DNA from: Archaeoglobaceae archaeon | GTDB taxonomy: Archaea; Halobacteriota; Archaeoglobi; Archaeoglobales; Archaeoglobaceae | Reading direction: 5' to 3' | NCBI GenBank assembly: GCA_025058955.1 | Contig: JANXDV010000005.1 | Span: forward strand, 1 to 21,821 | Length of the DNA stretch: 21,821 nucleotides | Part shown: positions 1 to 7,064 of the stretch, piece after piece | Numbering within the stretch: position 1 is the stretch's first letter | How the letters are laid out: every line of letters starts with the position of its first letter | Made by a program: the position numbers and the translations under genes | The notes under the pieces: generated by a model | Databases searched by the model: none | What the model was told of the DNA's origin: nothing | The model's input: only the letters and a program-made list of their open reading frames with translations

Positions 1-861
1 TCTCTTCAAGAAATCCAAAGCGGACTCGATCTTGGCACCTATGTCTGTCTTCTTATTCCCAGTTGCTCCTTTTGGAGTAAAGACTTCCCCACCAACCATT
101 CTCCCTACGCCTTTGATCAAGGCTGTAGCAGAGATCACCGTAAGTTTCAGCCCATACTTACCCTTAAAACTCGGGATCTCCTTCATAACTCCAGAACCAC
201 GTAAAAGAATCGCATTTGCCTTTGGCAAACCCTTTAGCTCTCTTTCAGCATTAATTGAATGCTTTTCGAGAACTTCATGAGCTTTCTGCATGAACTCGTT
301 TACCACTTCCGCAACTTTACTTGCGGATTCAGCCAAAGGTTTGCACTTTTTCACCTTTTCTCCAACAACCTTCGGATCAGTATCACTTAGATCCGCTGAA
401 AAAGCTTCTCTAAAAACAACTACCGCTCTATGCCCTGTAGCCCTTGCAACTTCGAAGTCTAAAGAGAGATCGATCTCATTCAAAGCCTTTACGAGTTCTT
501 CAGTGTTCTCAATTCTTCCAGCTCTGCGATCTACAACGACTTTGTCAAAAATACTCCCATTACCAACGACTGTTGCAAAATTTGCTCTGAAAGCTAAATC
601 TCCGGGCTTGAGATCTATTCCTACTCCGTAAGCCTCTATCGGTCCTCTGCCACTGTAGAACTTGTATGGATCGTAGCCAAGCAACGCCAAATGACTCGTA
701 TCACTCCCGGGTCTGACGCCAGGGGAGATTGTATCCATTATGCCATTTATACCAATTTCAGCAATTTTGTCGAGATTCGGCTTTTTTGCCACACTTAGAG
801 GAGTTTTATTTTTCATCGGTCTGTCTGGTAGTCCATCTATTATGAACATTAACAGGGGCAA
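1..861 (-). CDS. apgM: 2,3-bisphosphoglycerate-independent phosphoglycerate mutase, archaeal type (N-terminal part)
   Basis: Interconverts 3- and 2-phosphoglycerate in cytosolic glycolysis/gluconeogenesis. The frame is open for 287 codons and runs off the left edge; the family is about 400 residues, so roughly the last quarter is missing. Visible hallmarks of this alkaline-phosphatase-superfamily enzyme are the metal-binding start FIIDGLPDRP (residues 6-15) and the active-site segment GVRPGSDTSHLALLGYDP beginning at residue 48, followed by FYSGRGPIEA and the middle stretch VVVDRRAGRIENTEELVKAL. I chose TTG at 861 because AGGTGA (866-871) sits 4 nt upstream and the protein then begins just before the conserved IIDG strand; CTG 855 and ATG 849 are in-frame alternatives. 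An in-frame stop at 877-879 limits the N-terminus. Older annotations of this family say phosphonopyruvate decarboxylase, which is a misnomer. Confidence 0.93.
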   Translation of the reverse strand, partial: MPLLMFIIDGLPDRPMKNKTPLSVAKKPNLDKIAEIGINGIMDTISPGVRPGSDTSHLALLGYDPYKFYSGRGPIEAYGVGIDLKPGDLAFRANFATVVGNGSIFDKVVVDRRAGRIENTEELVKALNEIDLSLDFEVARATGHRAVVVFREAFSADLSDTDPKVVGEKVKKCKPLAESASKVAEVVNEFMQKAHEVLEKHSINAERELKGLPKANAILLRGSGVMKEIPSFKGKYGLKLTVISATALIKGVGRMVGGEVFTPKGATGNKKTDIGAKIESALDFLKR

Positions 862-892
862 GCGATCACCTCGATCTTAATTGAAAAGAGAA

Positions 893-900
893 TTTATAAA
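893..900 (-). promoter_or_regulatory. TATA box for apgM
   Basis: TTTATAAA read on the minus strand, centred about 35 nt before the TTG at 861. Initiation about 25 nt downstream would fall near 871, giving a roughly 10-nt leader that consists of the Shine-Dalgarno. The box is palindromic, but the divergent gene has its own box at 967-973. Confidence 0.5.
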
Positions 901-966
901 ATCATCGCCCAGTAAATACGTAAATTCCCCCAGTCCATTCGCCCCTTTTCAAAATAAGAGAAAAAC

Positions 967-973
967 TTTATAA
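967..973 (+). promoter_or_regulatory. TATA box for the FtsZ-like gene
   Basis: TTTATAA centred 29 nt before ATG 999, the position expected for an archaeal promoter giving a leader of only a few nucleotides. There is no Shine-Dalgarno before the ATG. Confidence 0.5.
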
Positions 974-998
974 CAAAGAGTGCGAAGCAGATTAAAAG

Positions 999-1922
999 AT
1001 GAAGCTACTAACTGTTGGAGTTGGTTCAAGAGGGGCTAAGATTCTCGAACTGTTTCATAAAGAGGGGGCTACTGTTAATAAGACTCCACTCTTTAAGTGC
1101 TTTGCACTGATCAACGATGAAGAGCAACTAAGGACTCTTTCAATAAAGGATGAACAAAAGTTCTATCTAAGAGACAGGCGAGGAGTTCCTGGATTTATAA
1201 ATTCTCTGACAAGATTTTACGAGATCTTAGAGGGGACTTTGGTATTAGCATCCTTAGAAGACGACTTCGCATTCGAAACTTCAGTGGAATTCTGTGAAAG
1301 ACTAAAGACTTTCTCAGAAGATCCTATAATGTATCTAACGCTCATTCCGAGCTTAGATAAAATCGACGTTATGGATCTAAAAAGGAAGATTAGAGAGGTT
1401 CGGAGACTTTCGGACGTGATCTTAATTTTCGAAGAGAAAGCAGATGTGGATGAAAAAATTCTAAACTCTCTAAATTTGCTTGCTTTAGCTGGAGAAATGG
1501 ATCTTAAAAAAGGGAGTGCGGGTGAAGTGATCCTTGACACCTCAGACGTCTTCAATGCTCTCAAATCGGATGGCTTCTCTGTTGTAGGGTTTGCAGAAAA
1601 AAAACTGACTTTTGAGCCGTTTAAAAAGAAAAGCGAGCTTAAAGCTATAAGAACACGTAGAATATTAGAAATGGTTGATCAGGCTCTTAATAATCTGAGC
1701 ATAAAAGTGGACATCTCCGAAGCTACTTCCGCTTTACTACTCTTCTCAGGTCCAGAGGAGGAATTAGCGATGGAAGGGATCTTAGAGGCAACTTCGGAAA
1801 TCGAGAAGCTTAATGAGGGAATTGTCGTTAGATATGGTGACTTTCCGATGCCCCCTTCTTTATTAACAAAAAAAGTTGCCCTTGTTGCTCTATTCTCTGG
1901 AATTAGAGGATTCAAGTTCTAA
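999..1922 (+). CDS. Divergent FtsZ/tubulin-superfamily protein lacking the GTPase signature loop
   Basis: 307 residues that can be laid along FtsZ from end to end. The N-terminal strand and glycine loop (VGVGSRGAKIL, 6-16) and FALINDEEQL (35-44) match FtsZ's T1 and T2 regions. The T4 GGGTGTG loop, expected near residues 86-93, is replaced by SLEDDFAFET and has no glycine run. The T7 synergy loop NxDxxD is represented by LDTSDV with D180 and D183 kept. The C-terminal half (SIKVDISEATSALLLFSG, 234-251, then VVRYGDF and VALVALFSG) matches the FtsZ C-terminal domain core. I infer a regulatory or structural paralogue of canonical FtsZ with impaired GTP binding, perhaps capping or co-assembling. 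It shares 33 bp with convergent truA at the 3' end. The FtsZ relation rests on motif reading, not a search. Confidence 0.7.
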   Translation: MKLLTVGVGSRGAKILELFHKEGATVNKTPLFKCFALINDEEQLRTLSIKDEQKFYLRDRRGVPGFINSLTRFYEILEGTLVLASLEDDFAFETSVEFCERLKTFSEDPIMYLTLIPSLDKIDVMDLKRKIREVRRLSDVILIFEEKADVDEKILNSLNLLALAGEMDLKKGSAGEVILDTSDVFNALKSDGFSVVGFAEKKLTFEPFKKKSELKAIRTRRILEMVDQALNNLSIKVDISEATSALLLFSGPEEELAMEGILEATSEIEKLNEGIVVRYGDFPMPPSLLTKKVALVALFSGIRGFKF

Positions 1923-2675
1923 GGAAAGAAGTTTATATAGAGTTCCACTTTCAATTAGTCTATTCTTTATCCTTCTCTGCAATAACCTCTTCGCATATTC
2001 CTCAATTTCAAAATCGATCTTCTCATACTTCACGTCCTTTAGCAGAAGTCCATAGGGTGGAGAGGGTTGAACTCTCTCTCTGTGAACTTCAGGTTTAAGC
2101 ATTTTTTCAAACCAATCTAACTCTTTCTCCTTTCCTACATTCTTCAAAGCGGTAGCTATACAGCGAACCATGTTCCATGTGAAGGCATTTCCTTCTATCT
2201 CGAGAATTAAAAAGTTCTCCTCTTTTCTCAATTCTGCAGAGTAGATCGTCCTTTTCCCGCCTCTATATCCCTTCGTAAAATTGGAAAAATCCCATGTCCC
2301 CTCTAAAAGTTCCAAAGCATTTTTTATTTTGGAAAGATCGTATCCTTCGTCATAGAAAACATATGAATAAACTCTACTCTTAGCCTTTCTTGGATTGAAA
2401 TTTTCTGGAACTTCGCAGAAAGCCCAAGCGGTTATGTCATCTGGTAATTCGGAATTTAGCATGTTAGGAGTGACTTTCCAATCACTGTTGAAGGCGATCA
2501 CTTGCCCAAGTGCATGAACGCCTGCATCAGTCCTGCTTGCAAAAGCTAACTTAGAATTTATCCCAAGTTTTTTCAAAGCTTTTAAAATTTCTCCAGCAAC
2601 TGTTCTAAAATTTGGTTGAAATTGACTACCAAAAAAATTGTTGCCAAAGTATGCGATCTTTATCGCATACCTCAT
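1890..2675 (-). CDS. truA: tRNA pseudouridine(38-40) synthase
   Basis: Isomerises uridines 38-40 in the tRNA anticodon stem-loop. 261 residues, normal for TruA. The start MRYAIKIAYFGNNFFGSQFQ resembles the usual Y-D/G-G-x-x-F-x-G-x-Q opening, and the catalytic motif FASRTDAGVHALGQV carries the nucleophile D50. NMVRCI (about 165-175) and the basic C-terminal tail also fit. ATG 2675 has a GAGG 3 nt upstream and overlaps the stop of the preceding 101-residue gene (ATGA), so the two are probably translated from one mRNA. Its last 33 bp are antisense to the end of the FtsZ-like gene. Confidence 0.96.
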   Translation of the reverse strand: MRYAIKIAYFGNNFFGSQFQPNFRTVAGEILKALKKLGINSKLAFASRTDAGVHALGQVIAFNSDWKVTPNMLNSELPDDITAWAFCEVPENFNPRKAKSRVYSYVFYDEGYDLSKIKNALELLEGTWDFSNFTKGYRGGKRTIYSAELRKEENFLILEIEGNAFTWNMVRCIATALKNVGKEKELDWFEKMLKPEVHRERVQPSPPYGLLLKDVKYEKIDFEIEEYAKRLLQRRIKNRLIESGTLYKLLSLELESSNSRE

Positions 2676-2977
2676 TTCCTCAAAAAGATCTTTACAACTT
2701 CGTTTACAGTCGAGAGCATTTCACGAACTACACTCTTAACGTTCCTTTGACCATGATAGAAACCAACTGCAGCTCCTACAAGGAAAACAAACTGTATTTC
2801 GTCGAGCTTATACTTCTCCTTCAACTGTAGAAGATCGTTAACCTTACTCTCTGGCAGACCTTCAACAGTTGTTGGCTCCTCTTCTTTTGAACTCAAAAAT
2901 CTCTCATCAACTGACCACTTTGCCTTCAACTCTTCAAAAGCATCCATCAATATCGATTTTCTCGTTTCCACGTCCAT
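2672..2977 (-). CDS. Conserved-looking hypothetical protein, 101 aa, cotranscribed with truA
   Basis: I do not recognise a named family. The protein is acidic and mostly helical in appearance. Its N-terminal half is charged and probably flexible (KEEEPTTVEG around 31-40). The second half has a short hydrophobic run FVFLVGAAVGFYHGQ (about 63-77), too short and mixed for a confident membrane helix, then an amphipathic C-terminal helix. It overlaps truA by 4 bp (ATGA). A TATA-like box lies across the stop of the upstream gap gene, 25 nt before its ATG, so it may have its own leaderless transcript besides read-through from gap. A role in tRNA modification is suggested only by linkage. Confidence 0.75.
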   Translation of the reverse strand: MDVETRKSILMDAFEELKAKWSVDERFLSSKEEEPTTVEGLPESKVNDLLQLKEKYKLDEIQFVFLVGAAVGFYHGQRNVKSVVREMLSTVNEVVKIFLRK

Positions 2978-2996
2978 GCTCTAAGTGAGCAAAAAG

Positions 2997-3007
2997 TTTA
3001 AAAATTT
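2997..3007 (-). promoter_or_regulatory. TATA-like box overlapping the gap stop codon
   Basis: AAATTTTTAAA on the minus strand, centred 25 nt before ATG 2977. It includes the TAA stop of gap (2998-3000). The spacing is right for a leaderless transcript of the 101-residue gene and truA; chance AT-richness is possible. Confidence 0.35.
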
Positions 3008-4014
3008 TTCTCTCCAATGCGAAGAGATCTGTTCGTTTTCTCTATGCTCAGCCTTTTTTCCACTCCAAAAATCGCCCTTATGGCGTCGATGTTTTCTGGC
3101 ACCACAATGGCTTCTTGGTGCACCGCTTGAGTTACAAAGAGATCGTTTCCATCGATTGCTATAGATTCGAGCCATACCACGTTCTCAAAGATGTCGTATC
3201 TCATCCTTAACTCTCTTGCAAACTCTACAATTTTTGCAGTTGAAGTAAAACCATCTTCAGCTGAAACAAGCATGATTCTTGGCTCTTTCTCAAGTATTGC
3301 GATCACATCTTCCTTTTTAACTTTTTCTTTCATCTCTATGGAAAGCGAATGCACGTGCATGATCGTCGTTGGCAATTTGAAGGCGGTGGTTACAATGTCG
3401 ACATCTGGAAGCACAGTCTTAACGTCTTTAGCATGGTGAGATGGTAGAGCAATTGGGTCTGGCATTATTGCGTTCATCAAACCTTTGTTATCCTCTTTCG
3501 GATCAGAGATCCTTCGCAAGATCGTCGCTCTCACTCTGCCGATCTTGAAGTTCATCTTTAGCAGATAGATCAGCCTTGTCAACGCTGTGGTGTTACAGCT
3601 AACAACCCTCACGAATCTTTTGCCTTTAGCCTGATCGTAGTTTGCCAGAGCGTTGAATGAGACTTCAGCAACTTCCTTCTTTTCGCCACCCTGAAAGATC
3701 GCCTTAATGCTGAGCTTTTCGTAGATCTTCTTGTTCTCCGCTCCAACCTTATCTGGACTGCAATCCACGACTATATCCGCCTTGGCAAGCAACTCTTCGA
3801 GAGTTCCACAAGTTTCAATGCCTGCCTTTTGGAATAATTCCGAATTTTCCTTCTTTGCCAAGTATAGATCGAATTTCTTAGCAGCGATTCTTGCTTCAAA
3901 GTCTGGCTTAGTCTTAGTCACTCCAACAACTTCCATGTCATCTTGAAGTGCCACCGCATCCGCAACTCTCTTTCCAATGGTTCCGTATCCGTTAATAGCC
4001 ACCTTGAGTTTCAT
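2998..4014 (-). CDS. gap: Glyceraldehyde-3-phosphate dehydrogenase, archaeal type II
   Basis: Phosphorylating GAPDH using NAD(P), acting mainly in gluconeogenesis in archaea that also carry ferredoxin-linked alternatives. 338 residues, standard for the archaeal class. The dinucleotide-binding opening is KVAINGYGTIGKRVADAV (residues 4-21). The catalytic cysteine is C140 in VVSCNTTALTR. SHHAKDV and MHVHSLSIEM supply the conserved histidines. The longest frame begins with TTG at 4017, but I prefer ATG 4014: GAGGTG at 4020-4025 is 5 nt away, and that ATG shares its A with the TGA of the cooT-like gene (TGATG), a translational-coupling junction. Confidence 0.96.
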   Translation of the reverse strand: MKLKVAINGYGTIGKRVADAVALQDDMEVVGVTKTKPDFEARIAAKKFDLYLAKKENSELFQKAGIETCGTLEELLAKADIVVDCSPDKVGAENKKIYEKLSIKAIFQGGEKKEVAEVSFNALANYDQAKGKRFVRVVSCNTTALTRLIYLLKMNFKIGRVRATILRRISDPKEDNKGLMNAIMPDPIALPSHHAKDVKTVLPDVDIVTTAFKLPTTIMHVHSLSIEMKEKVKKEDVIAILEKEPRIMLVSAEDGFTSTAKIVEFARELRMRYDIFENVVWLESIAIDGNDLFVTQAVHQEAIVVPENIDAIRAIFGVEKRLSIEKTNRSLRIGEKNF

Positions 4015-4193
4015 CAAAACACCTCTACTATTGCTTTATGAGCGATCAGATCAAGCTCAAGAATTTTTCCCTTGATCTCTTTTAAACTTCCAAGAACGTC
4101 CCAAAACTTCACAACATCACCCTCAACCCTTATTCTAACCACGTCTTCCATAAAGAGCTCACCACGAGTGGAGAACACCTTTGACTCGCACAT
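4014..4193 (-). CDS. CooT-family small protein (COG1532), putative nickel-binding
   Basis: 59 residues beginning MCESKVF, with core FMEDVVRIRVEGD and the ending KGKILELDLIAHKAIVEVF. This matches the CooT/COG1532 pattern: a conserved Cys at position 2, then MEDV, then a K-G-x-I-x-E-x-D-L-x-x-H-K-I block in a small beta barrel. In Rhodospirillum rubrum CooT is a dimeric Ni(II)-binding protein coordinated through Cys2 and linked to CO dehydrogenase maturation; the COG was earlier labelled a predicted RNA-binding protein. Here it is the first gene of an operon with gap (1-nt TGATG overlap), with no CO dehydrogenase gene nearby, so the substrate is open. The family call is firm; the nickel role is transferred. 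Confidence 0.82.
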   Translation of the reverse strand: MCESKVFSTRGELFMEDVVRIRVEGDVVKFWDVLGSLKEIKGKILELDLIAHKAIVEVF

Positions 4194-4215
4194 GATTTCT
4201 GGAGTGCAAAGGAAA

Positions 4216-4225
4216 ATAAAAATTT
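4216..4225 (-). promoter_or_regulatory. TATA-like box for the cooT-gap operon
   Basis: AAATTTTTAT on the minus strand, centred about 27 nt before ATG 4193. No Shine-Dalgarno precedes that ATG, consistent with leaderless initiation. Another AT-rich candidate (AAAAATT, around 4241-4247) would give a leader near 30 nt. Confidence 0.35.
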
Positions 4226-4285
4226 AGCGGGAAGCAGATGAATTTTTAAGTTGTGAATAAGAGCTCTCAAGAATGTATCAATCCC

Positions 4286-4297
4286 AAAAATTAAATC
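4286..4297 (+). promoter_or_regulatory. TATA-like box for the dUTPase-like gene
   Basis: AAAAATTAAATC lies about 29 nt before ATG 4321; no Shine-Dalgarno is seen. Placement fits the other promoters in the window, but the sequence is only moderately TATA-like. Confidence 0.35.
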
Positions 4298-4320
4298 TCC
4301 AAAGATGAATTCGATCCTTC

Positions 4321-4818
4321 ATGTGTGTTCTAAATGCGGAAGAGATCAGGAAGAGGATCGAAAATGGTCTTATAAGGGAATTCATCGATCTAAATGTTCA
4401 GCTTCAGCCTAATGGATTCGATTGCACTCTAAGATCTGTTGCAAAGTTTAGATCAGTTGGAAAAATAGACTTCGACAATCGTGAAAGAGTTCTGGCTGAG
4501 ATCGAGGAGATAAAGTTCAAAGAGTGGGTTTTCTTGCCTTCTGGAGTTTATAAAGCGATGTTAAACGAGATCGTCAAACTTGACGAAGATCTAATGGCAA
4601 TAGCGAAGCCAAGATCGAGCTTAGTGCGATGTGGAGTTGATGTGCTCACCGCAATCTGGGATTCTGGCTACGAAGGTAGAAGCGAAGTCACTTTAGCTGT
4701 GCACAACCCATTTGGTGTTTGGTTGAAAAAGAATGCTCGAATTGTCCAGCTTGTTTTCATAAAGCTTTGCTCGAAAACAGAAAAATATTCTGGAGTTTAC
4801 AAATTCGAGAACATTTAA
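4321..4818 (+). CDS. dut: Deoxyuridine 5'-triphosphate nucleotidohydrolase (archaeal dUTPase / Dcd-like fold)
   Basis: Expected to hydrolyse dUTP to dUMP and pyrophosphate, keeping uracil out of DNA and supplying thymidylate synthesis. 165 residues. It begins with the Dcd-type LNAEEIRKRIENGLI (4-18), then LQPNGFDCTLRSV (28-40), the phosphate-binding motif KPRSSLVRCGVDV (96-108) and WDSGYEGRSEVTLAVHNP (113-130), which corresponds to dUTPase motif 3. dCTP deaminases have a catalytic Glu in the TLE segment; the equivalent position here is Ala126 (TLAV), so I favour dUTPase over dCTP deaminase. The stop overlaps the convergent M20 gene in a shared TTAA (4815-4818). Confidence 0.85.
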   Translation: MCVLNAEEIRKRIENGLIREFIDLNVQLQPNGFDCTLRSVAKFRSVGKIDFDNRERVLAEIEEIKFKEWVFLPSGVYKAMLNEIVKLDEDLMAIAKPRSSLVRCGVDVLTAIWDSGYEGRSEVTLAVHNPFGVWLKKNARIVQLVFIKLCSKTEKYSGVYKFENI

Positions 4819-6017
4819 TACTTTGGTTCAAAGAAGAGTGAAAAGAATACTTTCGCATCTTCAACCATGTTTTCTATTTTACAGTATTCATTTGGCTTAT
4901 GCGCTGTTGAGTCTGTAGTGCACCAAGCGACAGCATTTCTAAAGCCTGCACTTCTGAGAAAAGAGGCACATGTGTTGCCTCCAATACCAAAAAGTCTTGG
5001 TTTAATCCCTCTGAGGTTATAGATGGCCTCAGATAGCCTAAGAACAATTTCTGAGTTTTCAGGAGTCTTTGGAGAGCTTGATTTCTGAATAATTTCTACG
5101 TTGAGCTTCTCTTTGTCTTTTATCTCGTAGAATCTCCTTAAACTCTCGATGTAATCTATAACCTCGTCTAAGGAGTATTCGGGAATTATTCTACAATCCA
5201 TATAGCTAACATCAATTCCTGGGATCGTGTTAACATTGTCAACATTCTTATCTCTCTTCGTAGGCTCAAATGTTGAATAAGGCGGATCAAATAGCTCATT
5301 TTTAGCATTAAACTTTGCATGAAGTTTTTCATCCAGATCGAGAATGAACTTCATCGCTCTCCTCGAGGCGTTTTTTATGGGCATACTTGCATGCGACTGG
5401 ATGCCGAAAACTTCAAATTTAAGCCAAAGTATGCTCTTTTCCGCAATCTCGATCATCTCACCCTTCGGAGAACCAACATCTGGAACTATGAAGAAATCAT
5501 CTTTGGAAAAAATTTCATGCTTCAAAAGATGCTTCAACCCATATTCGCTCCCACTTTCCTCATCCGAAACGAAAACGAGACCGAGATTGTATTTAGGCTT
5601 AGTCTCAGCATTAAGCACCGCAATTCCTGCAAAAAGTGATGAAACTATGCTCTGTCCATTATCTTCGCTTCCTCTTCCATAGATCTTCCCGTTTTCCACA
5701 ACCGCTTTAAAAGGCGGAGTTTTCCAAAGTCTCTCATCTCCTTCAGGGACAACGTCAAGATGAGATATGATCCAGATGGTCCTATTCACAACTCCTTTAA
5801 CCTTTGCAACTATGTTTGGTCTCACTCCTCCTTTGGCTCTCTCATCCTTTGCATCGAACCTCTCAACTTGATCGAAGTCTTCCAAATATCTCATTAACAA
5901 CTCCGCTTTATCCAATTCACCTTCTCCACCAAAATCTGGAGAGACCCCTCTTAACTCGATCAGCTTACAGAGTAATTTTACCATCTCATCTTTCATTCTT
6001 TCTAATTCTTTCAGCAT
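4815..6017 (-). CDS. M20-family metallopeptidase / deacylase (COG0624)
   Basis: 400 residues with the complete di-zinc site of the ArgE/DapE/CPG2 group: H86 and D88 in IISHLDVVPEGD, bridging D119 in GRGSEDNGQS, general base E153 and ligand E154 in VSDEESGSEYG, D180 in VPDVGSP, and H373 in TAHKPNEY. A lid or dimerisation domain occupies roughly residues 195-310, with HASMP near its start. It should remove an acyl or aminoacyl group in the cytosol; the substrate cannot be read from sequence, and the family is often over-annotated as succinyl-diaminopimelate desuccinylase. It overlaps the upstream regulator gene by 7 bp, so the two are cotranscribed and probably coupled. Confidence 0.88.
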   Translation of the reverse strand: MLKELERMKDEMVKLLCKLIELRGVSPDFGGEGELDKAELLMRYLEDFDQVERFDAKDERAKGGVRPNIVAKVKGVVNRTIWIISHLDVVPEGDERLWKTPPFKAVVENGKIYGRGSEDNGQSIVSSLFAGIAVLNAETKPKYNLGLVFVSDEESGSEYGLKHLLKHEIFSKDDFFIVPDVGSPKGEMIEIAEKSILWLKFEVFGIQSHASMPIKNASRRAMKFILDLDEKLHAKFNAKNELFDPPYSTFEPTKRDKNVDNVNTIPGIDVSYMDCRIIPEYSLDEVIDYIESLRRFYEIKDKEKLNVEIIQKSSSPKTPENSEIVLRLSEAIYNLRGIKPRLFGIGGNTCASFLRSAGFRNAVAWCTTDSTAHKPNEYCKIENMVEDAKVFFSLFFEPKY

Positions 6018-6475
6018 ACTACATCGCTCTCTAAAAGCTTTTTAAGTCTCATTGCTTCCCTAATTGCATTCTCGTCTTTCGTAGAGGATAGTAGAATTTC
6101 TATTTCTGCGATGATCGGTGCTAAACTGTAAAAATCCCTTTTTGATTTCTCATAGATCTCTTCCAACTTCTTCAATTTCATGAGAGAGACAAAGTCTTTT
6201 GAGAGCTCATTTTTTAGCTCTCGAAGCATTATAGCTACCTTTCTACCGTACTCCGTTAACCTTAGGATTCTCGTTCTTCCCTCTAATTTGCTCTCTATTA
6301 TGCTGTTTTTTTCAAATTCGCCAATAACCCTTGAGATGTGGCTATATGGTGAGTTCAGAATGTTTGAAATCTGTAGCGGATAAACTTTCTCTCCTCTTTC
6401 TTCAGCCTCGAGAATGTTAAGCAAGATTTCTACGGTCTTCTCGTGGAGAAATAATCTGGACAACATTCCAACCAC
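6011..6475 (-). CDS. Winged-helix DNA-binding transcriptional regulator
   Basis: 154 residues. The N-terminal 80 or so form a MarR/ArsR-like winged helix: EKTVEILLNILEAEERGEKV, then the likely recognition helix in SPYSHISRVIGEFEKNSII (47-65), and the wing KLEGRTRILRLTEYGRKVA. A charged helical tail (85-150) is probably a dimerisation coiled coil. It leads a two-gene operon with the M20 peptidase, so a ligand made or consumed by that enzyme could be its effector (inference). GTG 6475 is preferred: a TATA-like box lies 25 nt upstream, giving a leaderless mRNA. ATG 6466 is the alternative. The codon for Tyr97 lies on the only GTAC I found in the window (6248-6251). Confidence 0.82.
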   Translation of the reverse strand: MVGMLSRLFLHEKTVEILLNILEAEERGEKVYPLQISNILNSPYSHISRVIGEFEKNSIIESKLEGRTRILRLTEYGRKVAIMLRELKNELSKDFVSLMKLKKLEEIYEKSKRDFYSLAPIIAEIEILLSSTKDENAIREAMRLKKLLESDVVC

Positions 6476-6494
6476 ACAGATTTGAAAACTGAGA

Positions 6495-6504
6495 GTATTT
6501 TAAG
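6495..6504 (-). promoter_or_regulatory. TATA box for the regulator-M20 operon
   Basis: CTTAAAATAC on the minus strand, centred 25 nt before GTG 6475. This supports the GTG start and a leaderless transcript. TTTTATAAT a little upstream (around 6515-6523) is a second candidate. Confidence 0.45.
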
Positions 6505-6542
6505 TTTATGAGCATTATAAAAGATGCTATAACCTGGCAAAG

Positions 6543-7064
6543 TTATAGGTTGTAAAGGTTCCTATTTATCCAAGGAATGAGAGCCATTGCTACCGCAATT
6601 CTTGAAAGTTCAACCCTTGAGATCGCTCCTTTACTCAGATAGTGAATTGCTCCAACTTTCTTTCCAAGATCTTTAATTCCTGAAACTTCTTCCATGAGCT
6701 TTCCAATTTCTAATCCGTTAATAGCTTTTCTTACCACCTCTACTGGATATTCAAATCCTGGACCAAAACCAATTGTGAATTTCTCTCCATTGTAAACAAC
6801 TGCAACCTGAAAATCCATATAACCTGTGAGCGTGTGCTTTGTTGCAATTAGCCCCGCTTCGATTCCAACTGAAAAGTCAAAAACCTTAGAGTAACTCTTT
6901 AAAGCTCTTTCTATGGCTCCATTAATCGTTTGTTCGTTTAAAGGTTGCTTAAAGGGGACATCGACTTCTACACCAAAAACTTGGACTTCTCCAAAAAATT
7001 GCTGAAATGCGAGCCTTGTTCCCTCTATTTTTGTCGGATTTTTTGATCCTACCACTACTTTCAT
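6543..7064 (-). CDS. Inosine/xanthosine triphosphatase family (DUF84, COG1986)
   Basis: A house-cleaning phosphatase expected to hydrolyse non-canonical purine nucleoside triphosphates (ITP, XTP) so they are not incorporated into nucleic acids. 173 residues, the usual length. Family marks: the opening MKVVVGSKNPTKIEGTRLAF with the GSKNPTK loop (6-12), FSVGIEAGLI (about 64-73), MDFQVAVV, GFGPGFEYP, and the closing GAIHYLSKGAISR block. It is the last gene of the operon with endA and the TatD-like gene; its ATG overlaps the endA stop (ATGA) and GGTGA lies 4 nt upstream. Confidence 0.9.
   Translation of the reverse strand: MKVVVGSKNPTKIEGTRLAFQQFFGEVQVFGVEVDVPFKQPLNEQTINGAIERALKSYSKVFDFSVGIEAGLIATKHTLTGYMDFQVAVVYNGEKFTIGFGPGFEYPVEVVRKAINGLEIGKLMEEVSGIKDLGKKVGAIHYLSKGAISRVELSRIAVAMALIPWINRNLYNL

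Noticed and set aside
881..952. Inverted repeat TTGAAAAG (881-888) / CTTTTCAA (945-952) in the apgM/FtsZ-like divergent region, considered as an operator
   Set aside because: Eight AT-rich bases with a 56-nt separation are easily expected by chance in such a region, and there is no second instance elsewhere.
4304..4414. Plus-strand ATG at 4304 opening a short frame across the start of the dUTPase-like gene
   Set aside because: Out of frame with the conserved protein, and it ends after a few dozen codons with no recognisable content.
4321..4818. Annotation as dCTP deaminase
   Set aside because: The Glu expected in the TLE segment of deaminases is Ala126 here and motif 3 looks like dUTPase, so dUTPase is the better call, though the fold is shared.
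6511..6528. Short hairpin AGCAT / ATGCT with an 8-nt loop downstream of the DUF84 gene, considered as terminator or operator
   Set aside because: Five-base arms, AT-rich and without a following T-run; too weak to call.
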